Position numbers and translations under genes: made by a program. A DNA stretch of 64,000 bases. Source: Verrucomicrobiales bacterium (GTDB lineage: Bacteria > Verrucomicrobiota > Verrucomicrobiia > Limisphaerales > CANJXF01). Below are positions 54,006 to 63,999 of this stretch, in pieces. The stretch's first letter is position 1, and each line of letters opens with the position of its first letter. The notes beneath the pieces are model-generated. The model searched no databases, was not told where the DNA came from, and was given only the letters and a program-made list of their open reading frames with translations. The stretch is from positions 112,964 to 176,963 of the forward strand of contig CANJXF010000001.1 in the NCBI GenBank assembly GCA_947478865.1. Direction: 5' to 3'.

Positions 54006-55574
54006 ATGACGAGAAAGATACTGTGGCCAGTTTTATATGTCTGCGTTCCGCTGGCTATAATTGTCGGATATCTGCTGGCGACACCTGATGATTTTGTCTC
54101 GTTCGGGATCATGGGTTTCGTTCTTCTCGGTCTTTGTATTCCAATTCTGTTGCGCTGGCATTTTGAGATTCTGATTGTCAGTTGGAACGCTGCTCTTGTC
54201 TTATTTTTTCTGCCGAGCCGGCCGTATCTCTGGATGCTAATGTCGTGCGTGACCCTGTTCATCGCCATCCTGCGGCGGGCTATGTTCAGGACAGCCCGCT
54301 CCTACCAGGTTTCGCTGGTGACATGGCCATTGCTGGCTCTGCTCGGCGTCGTGTTTTTGACCGGTTTTTCAACGGGCGGAATGGGGCTGAAATCCTTCGG
54401 TTCACAAACATTTGGCGGCAAGGGCTATTTCCATATTTTGGTGGCTGTCATTGGCTATTTTGCTTTGGCCAGCCACCGTATTCCCCAGCAGCACGCCAGG
54501 GTCTATGTTGTTTTGTTCTTTCTCTCAGGATTGACGGCTGTGGTAAGCAATTTAGCCTATGTGGCCGGGCCGGGATTCTATTTTTTATACAATTTTTTCC
54601 CCGCAGAACTCGCAGCGGATCAAGCGGTCGTTTCGGAAGGGTTTTCGACCTCGGCGATTTTGCGGGTAACGGGACTGACGTTCGCATGTATTGCCTTATT
54701 TACCGCTCTGATGGCTCAGGGGTCGTTGCGCCAGATTTTGGACATCCGCCGACCATGGAAACTTATTCTGCTGGCGCTGGCGGTGCTGGCAAGTCTCCTG
54801 GGTGGCTATCGGTCTGTCGTGATCATATTCAGTCTCATCTTCGTTTTTGTGTTTTTTTTGGAACGGCTTCATCGAACTCAGGTTTTTCCCAGATTGCTGA
54901 TGGCATCGGTTATTGGCGCAGTTGCAGTGCTCCCTGTTCTGCACAAAATGCCTTTATCAATCCAGCGTGCCGTAAGTTTTCTTCCGGTTAATGTCGATCC
55001 GATCGCCCGTTCGGATGCCGGGGCTTCCACGCAATGGCGCTTGGACATGTGGAAGATCTTATTGCCACAGATTCCTCAATACCTTCTGAAAGGGAAGGGT
55101 TACACGATTGATCCGGGGCATCTTTATATGGCGGAGCAGTTGGCTGCCAGTGGCAACGGGAGCACGATTGACGTGGCGATTCTCTCAGGGAATTACCATA
55201 ACGGTCCGCTTTCGGCTTTGATTCCATTCGGAATTTTTGGTTTCCTCTCGTTCATCTGGTTCTTGTGGGCGGGAGGGCGCATGCTTTACTGTAACTATCG
55301 ATGGGGTGACCCAAGCCTGCGGCATTTCAATACATTTTTATTGGTTTACTATCTGGCTAAAGTGGTTTTCTTTTTCCTAGTTGTGGGCCAACTCAATTCA
55401 GATCTGTTCTTTTTTACCGGCTTGATTGGATTAAGCATCAGCTTGAATGGGGGGATGAAAAAACCAAGTCCTGCGATGTCTGCCGAATCTAGATCTGGTC
55501 CCCTCTCAAAAATAAACCTCCGATCCAGAATCACGGAACCCTTGGGCACTGTGGCGCATCAGAACCATGTTTAA
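54006..55574 (+). CDS. Wzy/O-antigen-ligase-like membrane protein, first of tandem pair
   Basis: 522 aa with about eleven helices. The long periplasmic loop contains 'DPIARSDAGASTQWRLDMWK' and 'YLLKGKGYTID' and 'SGNYHNGPLSALIPFGIFG', which correspond to the Wzy_C loop motifs. It shares the same loop wording, order and length with the next gene, so the two arose by duplication. It overlaps that gene by 8 bp. Confidence 0.78.
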   Translation: MTRKILWPVLYVCVPLAIIVGYLLATPDDFVSFGIMGFVLLGLCIPILLRWHFEILIVSWNAALVLFFLPSRPYLWMLMSCVTLFIAILRRAMFRTARSYQVSLVTWPLLALLGVVFLTGFSTGGMGLKSFGSQTFGGKGYFHILVAVIGYFALASHRIPQQHARVYVVLFFLSGLTAVVSNLAYVAGPGFYFLYNFFPAELAADQAVVSEGFSTSAILRVTGLTFACIALFTALMAQGSLRQILDIRRPWKLILLALAVLASLLGGYRSVVIIFSLIFVFVFFLERLHRTQVFPRLLMASVIGAVAVLPVLHKMPLSIQRAVSFLPVNVDPIARSDAGASTQWRLDMWKILLPQIPQYLLKGKGYTIDPGHLYMAEQLAASGNGSTIDVAILSGNYHNGPLSALIPFGIFGFLSFIWFLWAGGRMLYCNYRWGDPSLRHFNTFLLVYYLAKVVFFFLVVGQLNSDLFFFTGLIGLSISLNGGMKKPSPAMSAESRSGPLSKINLRSRITEPLGTVAHQNHV

Positions 55575-57132
55575 TCGTTTTCTCAGCATTCGAACGATCG
55601 TTGTTTTTTGCATTTGCGTGCCATTGGCCATTCTCTTGGGCTATTTATCGGCTGCGCCGCTGGGGTGGACGACCCTCTTTGTCTTCGGCTCGATCGCGGC
55701 AATCTTCGCAACGCCTTTCCTGCTGCGGTGGCACACCCTTATTTTGATCGCGAGTTGGAATATGAGTGCGGTGGTCTTTTTGCTCCCGGGTCGCCCCCCG
55801 CTCTGGCTTATCACGGCGGCGATCAGCCTTTTACTTTCTTTGGTGTCTTACACATTGGACAAAAGGAAAGAGTATTTGTCGGTGCCATCAATCGTGCGCC
55901 CTCTTCTGTTCCTGGGAGCAGTGGTCTTGCTCACGGCAGAATTGCGGGGCGGAATCAAACTTGGATCGTTCGGTGGGGATTCCAGTGGCGGAAAGCGCTA
56001 CATCTATCTTCTTGTAGCAATTCTGGCCTACTTTGCCCTGACTTGGAATCCCATTGCCAAGAAACAGGCTTATACATACGTCTCTGCGTTCTTTCTCGGG
56101 GGTATGACATCGGCCATTGGAAATCTCCTCCCGTTGGTGAACCCTGCTTTTTACGTCATTTTTGCAATCTTCCCGCCGGAACAAAGCGGTTTGGAAGTAA
56201 TGGGCTTGGTTCAGCAAGGCACGGTGCTGCGGTTTAGCGGATTGACTTTTGCGAGCACGGCCATCTTTTGCGCGCTATTGGCGCGATACGGCATCAGCGG
56301 GATATTCGATATTTCTTCCCCCCTTAAATTTCTTCCCTTCCAGTCCAAAGGGGGATTTGAAGTGAATAAGCCGTGGCGTTTGATTCTGTTCTTATTCGCT
56401 ATCGTGCTAAGTCTCTTTGGGGGTTATCGGTTGGTCATTGTTACCTTCGCTTTGATCTTTCTGGTCCAGTTTTATTATGAGGGACTCTTTCAGACCCGAA
56501 TGTTCCCCGCATTTATTTTGGCTGGAATCCTCCTCGCAGCGGCCATTCTTCCGATGGCAGACAAGCTCCCGATGGCGATGCAGCGGGCGATTAGCTTCCT
56601 CCCGGTGGAAGTCGATCCAATTGCGCGAAGCAGCGCGACGAGTTCTACGGAGTGGCGTTTAACCATCTGGAAGCTCGTTTTACCTCAGGTGCCCGATTAC
56701 CTTTTCCTGGGAAAGGGTTACGCCCTCAATTCACACGAGATAGAAATTCTGGGCGATCAGGTTTCTCGGGGCCAAGGCGACAGCATGGAGATGGCATGGA
56801 TGGCGGGCGATTATCACAATGGTCCGCTCTCGGTGATTATGCCGCTCGGGATCTGGGGGGTGATCGGATTTGCTTGGTTTTTGGTCGCTGCCACGAAAGC
56901 TCTGGCTCGCAATTACAGATTCAGCGATCCGGCGCTGGTAAACCTCAACCGATTTCTCTTGGCCATTTTTGTGGCGCGGATCGTCCATTTCCTCTTCTTT
57001 TTCGGCTCATTGTACTCCGATCTGGTTTTCTTCACCGGAATCATCGGTTTGAGTGTCAGCTTAAACGGAGGCGTCCTTAATAAGAGAAATCAGCCGGCCA
57101 CCGTTACTGAATCCGAGCCGGCAACTATTTAA
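55567..57132 (+). CDS. Wzy/O-antigen-ligase-like membrane protein, second of tandem pair
   Basis: 521 aa, paralogue of the preceding gene: 'SFGGDSSGGKRYIYLLVA', 'RFSGLTFASTAIF', 'LFGGYRLVIVTFALIF', 'DPIARSSATSSTEWRLTIWK', 'YLFLGKGYALN' and 'AGDYHNGPLSVIMPLGIWG' mirror it in order. One could polymerise repeat units and the other ligate or act on a second glycan. Followed after 8 bp by the GT2 gene. Confidence 0.78.
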   Translation: MFNRFLSIRTIVVFCICVPLAILLGYLSAAPLGWTTLFVFGSIAAIFATPFLLRWHTLILIASWNMSAVVFLLPGRPPLWLITAAISLLLSLVSYTLDKRKEYLSVPSIVRPLLFLGAVVLLTAELRGGIKLGSFGGDSSGGKRYIYLLVAILAYFALTWNPIAKKQAYTYVSAFFLGGMTSAIGNLLPLVNPAFYVIFAIFPPEQSGLEVMGLVQQGTVLRFSGLTFASTAIFCALLARYGISGIFDISSPLKFLPFQSKGGFEVNKPWRLILFLFAIVLSLFGGYRLVIVTFALIFLVQFYYEGLFQTRMFPAFILAGILLAAAILPMADKLPMAMQRAISFLPVEVDPIARSSATSSTEWRLTIWKLVLPQVPDYLFLGKGYALNSHEIEILGDQVSRGQGDSMEMAWMAGDYHNGPLSVIMPLGIWGVIGFAWFLVAATKALARNYRFSDPALVNLNRFLLAIFVARIVHFLFFFGSLYSDLVFFTGIIGLSVSLNGGVLNKRNQPATVTESEPATI

Positions 57133-57140
57133 AAAAACGT

Positions 57141-57998
57141 ATGCGGTTCTCCGTTGTCACGCCAAGCTTTCGAAGTTCCAAGTGGCTTAAACTCTGCATC
57201 TCTTCTGTCGCCGATCAATCGGTTGATCTTGAACATGTCGTGCAGGATGCCGGATCTGATGATGGCACCCTTGAATGGTTGCCTGCAGACAAACGCGTGA
57301 AAGCCTTCGTCGAAAAAGACAAGGGAATGTATGACGCCGTCAATCGAGGATTGAAAAGAACGCAAGGGGAAATCCTCTCTTACTTGAATTGCGATGAACA
57401 GTATTTGCCAGGAGCGCTGGCCGCTGTGGGCGAACTTTTTCAGCGAAATCCCGAAGTAGAAATAGTTTTTGGCGATGTCATTATCACCGATCCGCAAGGT
57501 GAATTTCTTTCTCACCGCAAATCGTTGCTGCCTATAAGTGGGCACTCCAGGGTTTCGGGTAATCTCTCGATTTTGACCTGCGCCACTTTCTTCCGGCGAT
57601 CAGTGATCGAATCGCGCGGGCTATTTTTTAACTCAAATCTCCGCGACCTTGGGGACGCCGATTGGGTGATTCGCTGCATTGAGCAAAAAGTTCCCATGGC
57701 ATTGCTGAACCAGTTCACGTCGGTTTTCACCGATACCGGAGAAAACATGAATTCAAAGCCGAATGCATTTCGAGAAAAGAGAGAGCTTTATAATGCTGCC
57801 CCGCGTTGGATGAAAACGTTAAAAGGTCCAATTATATTACACCATCGACTGCGCAAGCTGTGGTCGGGCAGCTACCTTCAAAAACCGTTCAATTACCAGA
57901 TTTATACGCTTGGCGATGCTGGAAAGCGAAAGACATTGGCCGTATCCCGCCCGTCTGGCGTTTGGAATCCGTATTCGCCAGAGCGTGAGCGCGGTTAG
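57141..57998 (+). CDS. GT2 family glycosyltransferase
   Basis: 285 aa, GT-A fold. 'SVVTPSFRSSKWLKLC', 'VVQDAGSDDGT' and 'EKDKGMYDAVNRGLKRTQGE' are WcaA-type GT2 motifs, and 'LNCDEQY' replaces the common N-S-D-D at the DxD position. Starts 8 bp after the second Wzy gene and is followed by a strong terminator, so it closes this operon. Confidence 0.88.
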   Translation: MRFSVVTPSFRSSKWLKLCISSVADQSVDLEHVVQDAGSDDGTLEWLPADKRVKAFVEKDKGMYDAVNRGLKRTQGEILSYLNCDEQYLPGALAAVGELFQRNPEVEIVFGDVIITDPQGEFLSHRKSLLPISGHSRVSGNLSILTCATFFRRSVIESRGLFFNSNLRDLGDADWVIRCIEQKVPMALLNQFTSVFTDTGENMNSKPNAFREKRELYNAAPRWMKTLKGPIILHHRLRKLWSGSYLQKPFNYQIYTLGDAGKRKTLAVSRPSGVWNPYSPERERG

Positions 57999-58032
57999 GC
58001 TTGTTGCCGGACTCTAGCGGAAATGAGGGGCG

Positions 58033-58067
58033 CGCGCTTGATCCTTTTCTGAGCGCGAGTTTTTTTT
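58033..58067 (+). terminator. Rho-independent terminator of the polysaccharide operon
   Basis: CGCGCT (58033-58038) pairs with AGCGCG (58052-58057), extended by two G-T pairs, loop of about 9-13 nt, then AG and eight T (58060-58067). It lies 34 bp after the GT2 stop. Confidence 0.8.
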
Positions 58068-58101
58068 CAATTCAACCGACCTGATATCGAAGCTCAACCT
58101 C

Positions 58102-59322
58102 TCATTTTTTCAATTCATCCGGGCGGATGGCCGTAGATTCAACCAGCGCGACAGGTTTTCTCGAAAATAATTTTCGAAGTTCGGTGGGCCAGTTCCTTCG
58201 CATGAAGGGCCTCTCGAATAGGACAAAAAGAATGGAAGAAACCGCCAGGATGACCGGCGTGATTATTAGAAGCTGAACAAGCAAATCAAGCCCCAGCATT
58301 TCCGTTCTAAGCCTCGCGGTCAGGCGAATGACCGCTGAAATGATCGGCGAGTGATACAGATAAATTGTGTAGCACATGCCGCCGATCGTGGTGACCCAGG
58401 GGTTCGTTAACACATTGGAACAAACCACTCCACGGAATGCTGCCGTGCAGCAAGCGAAAATGAGCCAGGGCAGGATCAGTGGCAAAACCGGTTCTTGATG
58501 AAGAATAACGACCGTTGCGCATGCGATGAGAAATAAAAAATCCCATTTGTACTGTCGCGTCTCAGTTGCGAGCTGATTGGTTAAGTGCAAATCAGCCAAT
58601 AAGAATCCCGCAAGGAAAAACTGAAGATTTCCGAGCAGCGAAAAGCCAAAAATATAATTATCCTTTTCAACAAACAATTGCGCTAGCGACAGCAGGAAAA
58701 TGGAGGTGATCAGAATGATCCTGCACTTCCATTTAGTCGGCGACATGAATGCCCGCGCCAGAAACGGCGCGAGAATATAAAACTGCACTTCGACTTCCAA
58801 CGACCAGAGAACTGCATTTGGATATGGATGCGTCCCAAAGATGAAACCGTTCATGTACGTCGAGCTGGCGAGGAGATGTTGGCCGACATACTCAAGCCAT
58901 CCTTCGCCCTGATATAGCTGCTGGTGCATGGGCATCCGCCGATAGATGAAGGCGCACAGCAGGAACAGAAAAGCCAAGTGGATCACGTAGGGCGGTTCAA
59001 TTCTTGTCACCCGCCTTTTGTAATATTCCTTTAACCCGACCGGTTTGATCTGGTTGAAACGCTCGTTGGCGAATGGGAGTGACAAAATGAATCCACTGAT
59101 CGCAAAGAAAAGAGGCACTCCCAAATGGCCTGCATCAAGAATCCTGCTGATCAGATCGGTTGCTGCTTCGGCTGTGTCATTCGCGCCGAAATGAAAGAGA
59201 GAAATTCCCCTGACGTGATAGGCAATCACCGCCATGATCGCAATAAAGCGAAGCCCATCAATTTGCGGAATGAACCTTTTTCCGCCTGAAGTGATCCGCG
59301 TAAAATGGCTGAGGAATTTCAA
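58102..59322 (-). CDS. OafA/YrhL-type acyltransferase (Acyl_transf_3)
   Basis: 406-aa membrane O-acyltransferase that would acetylate a surface sugar. 'IDGLRFIAIMAVIAYHVRGI' (the catalytic His region, H in 'AYHVRG'), 'GHLGVPLFFAISGFILSLP', 'FYKRRVTRI'-type basic loop ('YKRRVTRIEPPYV') and 'WSLEVEVQFYILAPFLA' are family hallmarks, with about ten helices. No SGNH domain is attached. It closes the polysaccharide region on the minus strand, 84 bp after dnaE. Confidence 0.9.
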   Translation of the reverse strand: MKFLSHFTRITSGGKRFIPQIDGLRFIAIMAVIAYHVRGISLFHFGANDTAEAATDLISRILDAGHLGVPLFFAISGFILSLPFANERFNQIKPVGLKEYYKRRVTRIEPPYVIHLAFLFLLCAFIYRRMPMHQQLYQGEGWLEYVGQHLLASSTYMNGFIFGTHPYPNAVLWSLEVEVQFYILAPFLARAFMSPTKWKCRIILITSIFLLSLAQLFVEKDNYIFGFSLLGNLQFFLAGFLLADLHLTNQLATETRQYKWDFLFLIACATVVILHQEPVLPLILPWLIFACCTAAFRGVVCSNVLTNPWVTTIGGMCYTIYLYHSPIISAVIRLTARLRTEMLGLDLLVQLLIITPVILAVSSILFVLFERPFMRRNWPTELRKLFSRKPVALVESTAIRPDELKK

Positions 59323-59405
59323 GAGGAAAGTTTCGGGTCGGCGGCGATTTTCGATGTCATTTTTTGGCGCATACCCATTGGTAAATCGAAAGGCCTTTGG
59401 CTCCG

Positions 59406-62400
59406 CTATTCTCTATTATTATCTTCCGGCGATTTCGTCTCCCACCGGCGCGGCGTCCGTTCCGGCAGCGAGTTGTCAACTTTTGCGTAATAGGTTTCTT
59501 CGCCGAATTGTTCATCCACGCTCTGCTGCAGCTGCCGCGAGGGAGCGACGGAAAATTTTTCGTGCGTCTCGATAAAAACCAATTCTCCGCCAGCACGTTT
59601 CAGGCAAAGAAACAGCGGGCACTTTCCCAAATTTGCGCTGGCCACATCGCGAATCGATTCCAAACCTTCCGGCGTCAAATGCGCCGCGTTCAATCGGAAG
59701 TGGACCTGCTTCGTGTATTTTCTCGGTGCGTCCTCGAGCGACATCATTTCCTGAGGAAATATTTTCGGCTTATCTTCGCCAGTATTTACTTCTCCAACGA
59801 CCAGAATCGCTTTGTTCGTCACGAGCAAATCACGGAATTTATCGTAATTTTCATTCATGCAGAGGATTTGAACCGAACCCTCCAGATCTTCCAGCGTAAC
59901 CATGGCGTAAGGTTTGCCGCTCTTTTTGGAAACGCCTTGTTGAACCGCGCCGATCAATCCGCCGATACGCGTGACGCTGCGATTGGGCAATTCAGCCAGC
60001 TTGCCTGTGGTGTGCAACGCATATTTTTGAAGCAGCGGGGCGTAAGGCGTCAGGGGATGGCCCGTGACGTAAAATCCCAGCAACTCTTTTTCATGCGCGA
60101 GCAGCTCGTGTTGCGGCCATTCCGGGAGTTGCTTTTCGGATTCAACTTTCTTTTCCGCTTTCTCTTCCAACATGCCGAACAACGTGTTTTGTCCGCGTTG
60201 CCGGTCCTGGATGATTCCCGCAGCGCGGGTCATCACTCGATCAATTCGCGCAAACATCGTTGCGCGTGTTTGACCAAAACAATCACAGGCGCCGGATTTG
60301 ATCAGTGCCTCCAGAACTTTTCGAGTCACAGCGCGGCCATCGACGCGTTCGCACAGCTCTTCCAGCGAATTGAATTTTCCATTCGCGCGTCCCGCAAGAA
60401 TGCTTTCCACGGCGCCTTCGCCCACGCCCTTGATCGCAGCGAGGCCGAACCGGATCACCGTTCCCTCGCGCGCCGGCGCGAAAGCCACCTGGCTTTCGTT
60501 CACATCAGGCGCGAGAACTTCGACGCCAAACGCGCGCGCCTCCTCGATGAGCACACTGAGCTTATCAGTGTTGCTCATGTCATTCGTCATGTTCGCGCTG
60601 AGAAACTCGACGGGATAATTCGCCTTCAGATAAGCCGTTTGATACGCGACGATGGCGTAAGCCGCGGCGTGGGATTTGTTGAATCCGTAACCGGCAAATT
60701 TCTCCAGCAAATCGAAAATCTCGTTCGCTTTTGGCGCGGGAATCTTGTTCACCGCAGCGCACCCTTTGACAAAGGTTTCGCGCTGCTTCTGCATTTCTTC
60801 GACCTTCTTCTTGCCCATCGCTCGTCGCAGCAAATCCGCGCCGCCCAGCGTGTAGCCGGCCAGAACCTGCGTCGCTTGCATGACTTGCTCTTGATAAATC
60901 AGCACGCCGTAAGTCTCTTTGGAAATCGGCTCGAGCAACGGGTGCGGATACTCGATTTTCACTTCGCCGTGGCGACGTTTGATGAAATCGGGAATCAGGT
61001 CCATCGGGCCGGGACGATAAAGTGCCACGAGCGCCGTGATGTGTTCGACGGAGCTGATCTTAAATTTTTTGCAAAGGTCGCGCATCCCGCCCGATTCCAA
61101 TTGAAAAATCCCAATCGTGTTCGCCTTGTTGAGCAGGTCGTAAGTTTTTTCATCGTCGAGCGGCAGGTTGTCGATCGGAACATCAATGCCTTTTGTCTCC
61201 TTGACCAACTCGCAGGTGTTGCGAATGACCGTCAGTGTTTTCAGCCCGAGAAAATCCATCTTCAGCAAACCAAGGTCTCCGACCGGATTCATCGCGTATT
61301 GCGTGACGATGGTTCCATCTTCGTCCTGCTTGAGCGGGACGAGATTCACCAGCGGTTGATCGCCGATCACCACGCCGGCGGCATGAACGGATGAATTTCG
61401 CGTGATGTCTTCAAGAACGAAGGCGGTATCGATCAGTTCGCGGGTTTGCTCTTCCGTGTCGTAAGCCGCTTTGAGTTCTGGGTTTTGTTTCAGCGCTTTG
61501 GCCAGATCCATTTTCAATTCGGCAGGAATCATCTTCGCCAGGCGATCGCCTTCTCCGTAGCTCAAACCCATCACGCGACCGACATCGCGCACCACCGATT
61601 TCGCGCCCATCGTGCCGAAGGTGATGATCTGCGCGACGGAATCGCGCCCGTATTTTGCGCGGACGTATTCAATGATTTCCGCGCGGCGGTCGTCGGCGAA
61701 ATCAATGTCTATGTCGGGAGGATTGACGCGTTCGGGATTGAGGAAACGTTCGAAAAGAAGTCCGTAACGAATTGGATCGACGTTGGCGATTTCCAGAAGA
61801 TAGGTGACGATCGAACCGGCAGCGGAACCGCGCGCCACGCAGGAAACACCTTTGCTGCGGCCGTATTGGACGAAATCAGCGACGATCAAGAAGTAGTCGA
61901 TGAACCCGGTTTTCTCGATGACGACCAGCTCTTTCTGCAAACGACCAATGACTTCCCTGAGCGCCTCGGCAACCTCAGGATTTTTAATGTCGTTTGGAAC
62001 ATCCTTTCGATTGATCAGCGTAAATTTCGGAAGGCGGGAAGCGTCGTCGATGGATTCAATTTCGAATTCATTTCCCTTCGCTTGCGCGTGAATGGTGTAG
62101 CGCCGATGCAATCCGTCAGCCAAAAGTTTGCGCAGCAGCCCTTCGCGCGTGAAATGTTCCGGCGGATGGAAAACAGGATAATGCAATTGCCCAAACTTGA
62201 TTTCCAAATTGCATTTTTCAGCAACTTCCAGCGTGTTCTTCACCGCTTCGGGAGTTTCGTTGAACAACGCTTTCATCTCTTCAGCCGAGCGCAGGAAGAA
62301 TTGCTCCGGCTGATATTTCATCCGCTTCGTGTCGCTCAGATGCGTTTGCGTGCCGATGCAAATCAGGCAGTCATGCGCGTGCGAATCGCCCTTGTTGATG

Positions 62401-63041
62401 TAATGAACGTCGTTGGTGCAAACGAGTTTCAGGCCGAACTCTTTGGCCCACGGAATCAACTGGCGATTCACCTTCGCCTGTTCAGCGATGCCATGATTTT
62501 GCAGCTCAAAATAAAAATTCTCCGCGCCAAGCGTTTGCTTAAACCAATCGACGGCTTCGCGCGCCTTGGGCAATTGGTCTTTGCTGATGAGTTCGGGGAT
62601 TTCGCTGGCCAGGCAACCCGAGAGCGCAATCAAACCTTCTTTGTGGGCGGCCAAAAGCTCTTTATCGATGCGCGGCTTATAATAATAGCCTTCGAGGTGC
62701 GCCGCCGTAGTGAGTTTGACGAGGTTTTTGTAGCCGACTTCATCCTTGGCGAGCAGGACCAGATGATTGTAAATATCGCGACTTCCGCCACCGCTCGCTT
62801 TTTTTTCAAGGCGGCTTCCCGGCGCGACATAAACTTCGCAGCCGATAATCGGCTTGATCCCTTTTTCCATTGCCGCCTTGTAAAAATCAATGGCCCCGTA
62901 AAGCACGCCGTGATCGGTGATGCTCATCGCGGGAAATCTTAGGTCGTGCGCCTTCTGCACGAGCTTGTCCAAACGGCAGGCGCCATCGAGCAGGGAAAAC
63001 TCGGTGTGCAAATGGAGATGAACAAAATCGGCGTGCGCCAT
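59406..63041 (-). CDS. dnaE: DNA polymerase III alpha subunit DnaE
   Basis: Replicative polymerase, 1211 aa. N-terminal PHP domain (1-280) keeps all visible metal-ligand motifs: '[13 protein letters not shown]', 'SITDHG', 'GCEVYVA', 'CTNDVHY', 'HAHD'. The palm contains '[14 protein letters not shown]' (two catalytic Asp) and '[12 protein letters not shown]' (third). A helix-hairpin-helix and a C-terminal OB fold ('[19 protein letters not shown]') follow, with a short tail. DnaE1 type. The intact PHP contrasts with E. coli, where these residues are lost, so built-in proofreading is possible. Confidence 0.97.
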   Translation of the reverse strand: MAHADFVHLHLHTEFSLLDGACRLDKLVQKAHDLRFPAMSITDHGVLYGAIDFYKAAMEKGIKPIIGCEVYVAPGSRLEKKASGGGSRDIYNHLVLLAKDEVGYKNLVKLTTAAHLEGYYYKPRIDKELLAAHKEGLIALSGCLASEIPELISKDQLPKAREAVDWFKQTLGAENFYFELQNHGIAEQAKVNRQLIPWAKEFGLKLVCTNDVHYINKGDSHAHDCLICIGTQTHLSDTKRMKYQPEQFFLRSAEEMKALFNETPEAVKNTLEVAEKCNLEIKFGQLHYPVFHPPEHFTREGLLRKLLADGLHRRYTIHAQAKGNEFEIESIDDASRLPKFTLINRKDVPNDIKNPEVAEALREVIGRLQKELVVIEKTGFIDYFLIVADFVQYGRSKGVSCVARGSAAGSIVTYLLEIANVDPIRYGLLFERFLNPERVNPPDIDIDFADDRRAEIIEYVRAKYGRDSVAQIITFGTMGAKSVVRDVGRVMGLSYGEGDRLAKMIPAELKMDLAKALKQNPELKAAYDTEEQTRELIDTAFVLEDITRNSSVHAAGVVIGDQPLVNLVPLKQDEDGTIVTQYAMNPVGDLGLLKMDFLGLKTLTVIRNTCELVKETKGIDVPIDNLPLDDEKTYDLLNKANTIGIFQLESGGMRDLCKKFKISSVEHITALVALYRPGPMDLIPDFIKRRHGEVKIEYPHPLLEPISKETYGVLIYQEQVMQATQVLAGYTLGGADLLRRAMGKKKVEEMQKQRETFVKGCAAVNKIPAPKANEIFDLLEKFAGYGFNKSHAAAYAIVAYQTAYLKANYPVEFLSANMTNDMSNTDKLSVLIEEARAFGVEVLAPDVNESQVAFAPAREGTVIRFGLAAIKGVGEGAVESILAGRANGKFNSLEELCERVDGRAVTRKVLEALIKSGACDCFGQTRATMFARIDRVMTRAAGIIQDRQRGQNTLFGMLEEKAEKKVESEKQLPEWPQHELLAHEKELLGFYVTGHPLTPYAPLLQKYALHTTGKLAELPNRSVTRIGGLIGAVQQGVSKKSGKPYAMVTLEDLEGSVQILCMNENYDKFRDLLVTNKAILVVGEVNTGEDKPKIFPQEMMSLEDAPRKYTKQVHFRLNAAHLTPEGLESIRDVASANLGKCPLFLCLKRAGGELVFIETHEKFSVAPSRQLQQSVDEQFGEETYYAKVDNSLPERTPRRWETKSPEDNNRE

Positions 63042-63106
63042 GCGGGAAATTTAAAGCGCTGAACAAACCTTCCGCAAGTGAAAGCGCCGCGGAAATATTT
63101 TCGGGG

Positions 63107-63655
63107 CTATTTGGAGATTGCCGAACGCGCTTGGGCGGAATTAGTGCGTTGCTGTTGCCGCAATTCACTCAGAGAAGGGAGAGCTAAAAACTCAATCGTA
63201 TCGAGCAACGCGACTTTTTCCCGCGCCTCGTCGGTTTTCTCGGCGAGGTCTTTTAAGATGGGAATCGCCTCGCGGCTGCCGAATTGCATGATCGCATCGC
63301 GCGCTGCTTTGCGAATCTCCGGGTTCGAGTTGCTCAACTCCGTGACGATGGCCTGAAATGCCTCAGGATCGTTGTGCGCTCCAAGGCCTTCCAGTTGTGC
63401 AACTCCCTCTTCAACAGATGCGGGTTTAAGTGCTGGAGCTGAAGCAGTGGAGTGGTTTGGATCAGGATTTCGTTTCGATATCGAAACAGGCTCGTTTGTT
63501 TTGGAAATCGAAACCGGAGCGCTTGAAAGATTTTGCGGAACATTTTCATTGGGTATCAGTGCCGTGGTTTGGCTGTCTTTGCGTGAACTGAGGAGGATCA
63601 GGGAAATGAACGCCAATCCAACCAGTCCGACAGCAGAAATAGATTTAGCCGTCAC
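63107..63655 (-). CDS. Membrane-anchored HEAT-repeat protein
   Basis: From the GTG at 63655 (14 bp past the previous gene's stop) the 182-aa protein has one TM helix ('AVGLVGLAFISLILL'), a Ser/Pro/Asn linker and C-terminal HEAT-like helices ('EAFQAIVTELSNSNPEIRKA', 'EAIPILKDLAEKTDEAREK'). The frame is open to 63925, but the extension is a shadow of the small gene upstream. It is probably a scaffold; no partner is visible. It lies 65 bp upstream of dnaE. Confidence 0.6.
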   Translation of the reverse strand: MTAKSISAVGLVGLAFISLILLSSRKDSQTTALIPNENVPQNLSSAPVSISKTNEPVSISKRNPDPNHSTASAPALKPASVEEGVAQLEGLGAHNDPEAFQAIVTELSNSNPEIRKAARDAIMQFGSREAIPILKDLAEKTDEAREKVALLDTIEFLALPSLSELRQQQRTNSAQARSAISK

Positions 63656-63666
63656 AATGGATTGAA

Positions 63667-63852
63667 CTACGGGACGAACTTCGGCACGCCGATTTTGATC
63701 GTTCCCTTGACGGGGCCGACCAACGCGCCGCTGGCATGAAGTTCTCCATTCCCGTCCGAGGCAAGGGTTGAGGAGACGACTTCGAGCCGGTTCGTTCCAA
63801 TGGTCTTGGCGAGCACACGCTGGGTTTCTTTCGAGATGACCTGCATTTCCAT
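63667..63852 (-). CDS. Small hypothetical protein abutting an IS end
   Basis: 61 aa, beta-rich: 'RLEVVSSTLASDGNGELHAS' and 'KGTIKIGVPKF'. No family recognised. Its ATG sits 13 nt after the transposase stop, so the gene may be a fragment whose 5' end was removed or re-started by the insertion. It is followed after 11 bp by the HEAT-repeat gene. Confidence 0.5.
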   Translation of the reverse strand: MEMQVISKETQRVLAKTIGTNRLEVVSSTLASDGNGELHASGALVGPVKGTIKIGVPKFVP

Positions 63853-63864
63853 GGGCTTGTATAC

Positions 63865-63999
63865 TTAGCAAACGCATAAAGTTTGGGACAGGTGGCGATA
63901 GATGAGACGCTTGCCTTGGATGCATCCGACGAATTTCGCCAGGCGAATTCCATCGGAGTCATGGCGCGTGTTCCAGCGGAACGCGAATTCGTTGGCGTA
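63865..63999 (-). mobile_element. C-terminal end of IS1595/ISXO2-like transposase
   Basis: The last 44 codons of a gene entering from the right edge read 'YANEFAFRWNTRHDSDGIRL' and 'QGKRLIYRHLS' before TAA (63865-63867). 'NEFxFRxNxR' followed by a Gly-Lys-Arg-Leu motif is the C-terminal signature of ISXO2-type DDE transposases. Most of the gene is outside the window. Possible right inverted repeat wording 'GGGCTTGTATACTTAGC' (plus strand, 63853-63869) suggests that the element ends at about 63853. Confidence 0.7.

Noticed and set aside
59397..62942. Two long plus-strand frames (665 and 498 aa) opposite dnaE
   Set aside because: Shadows of the highly biased dnaE codons; no domain and fully antisense.
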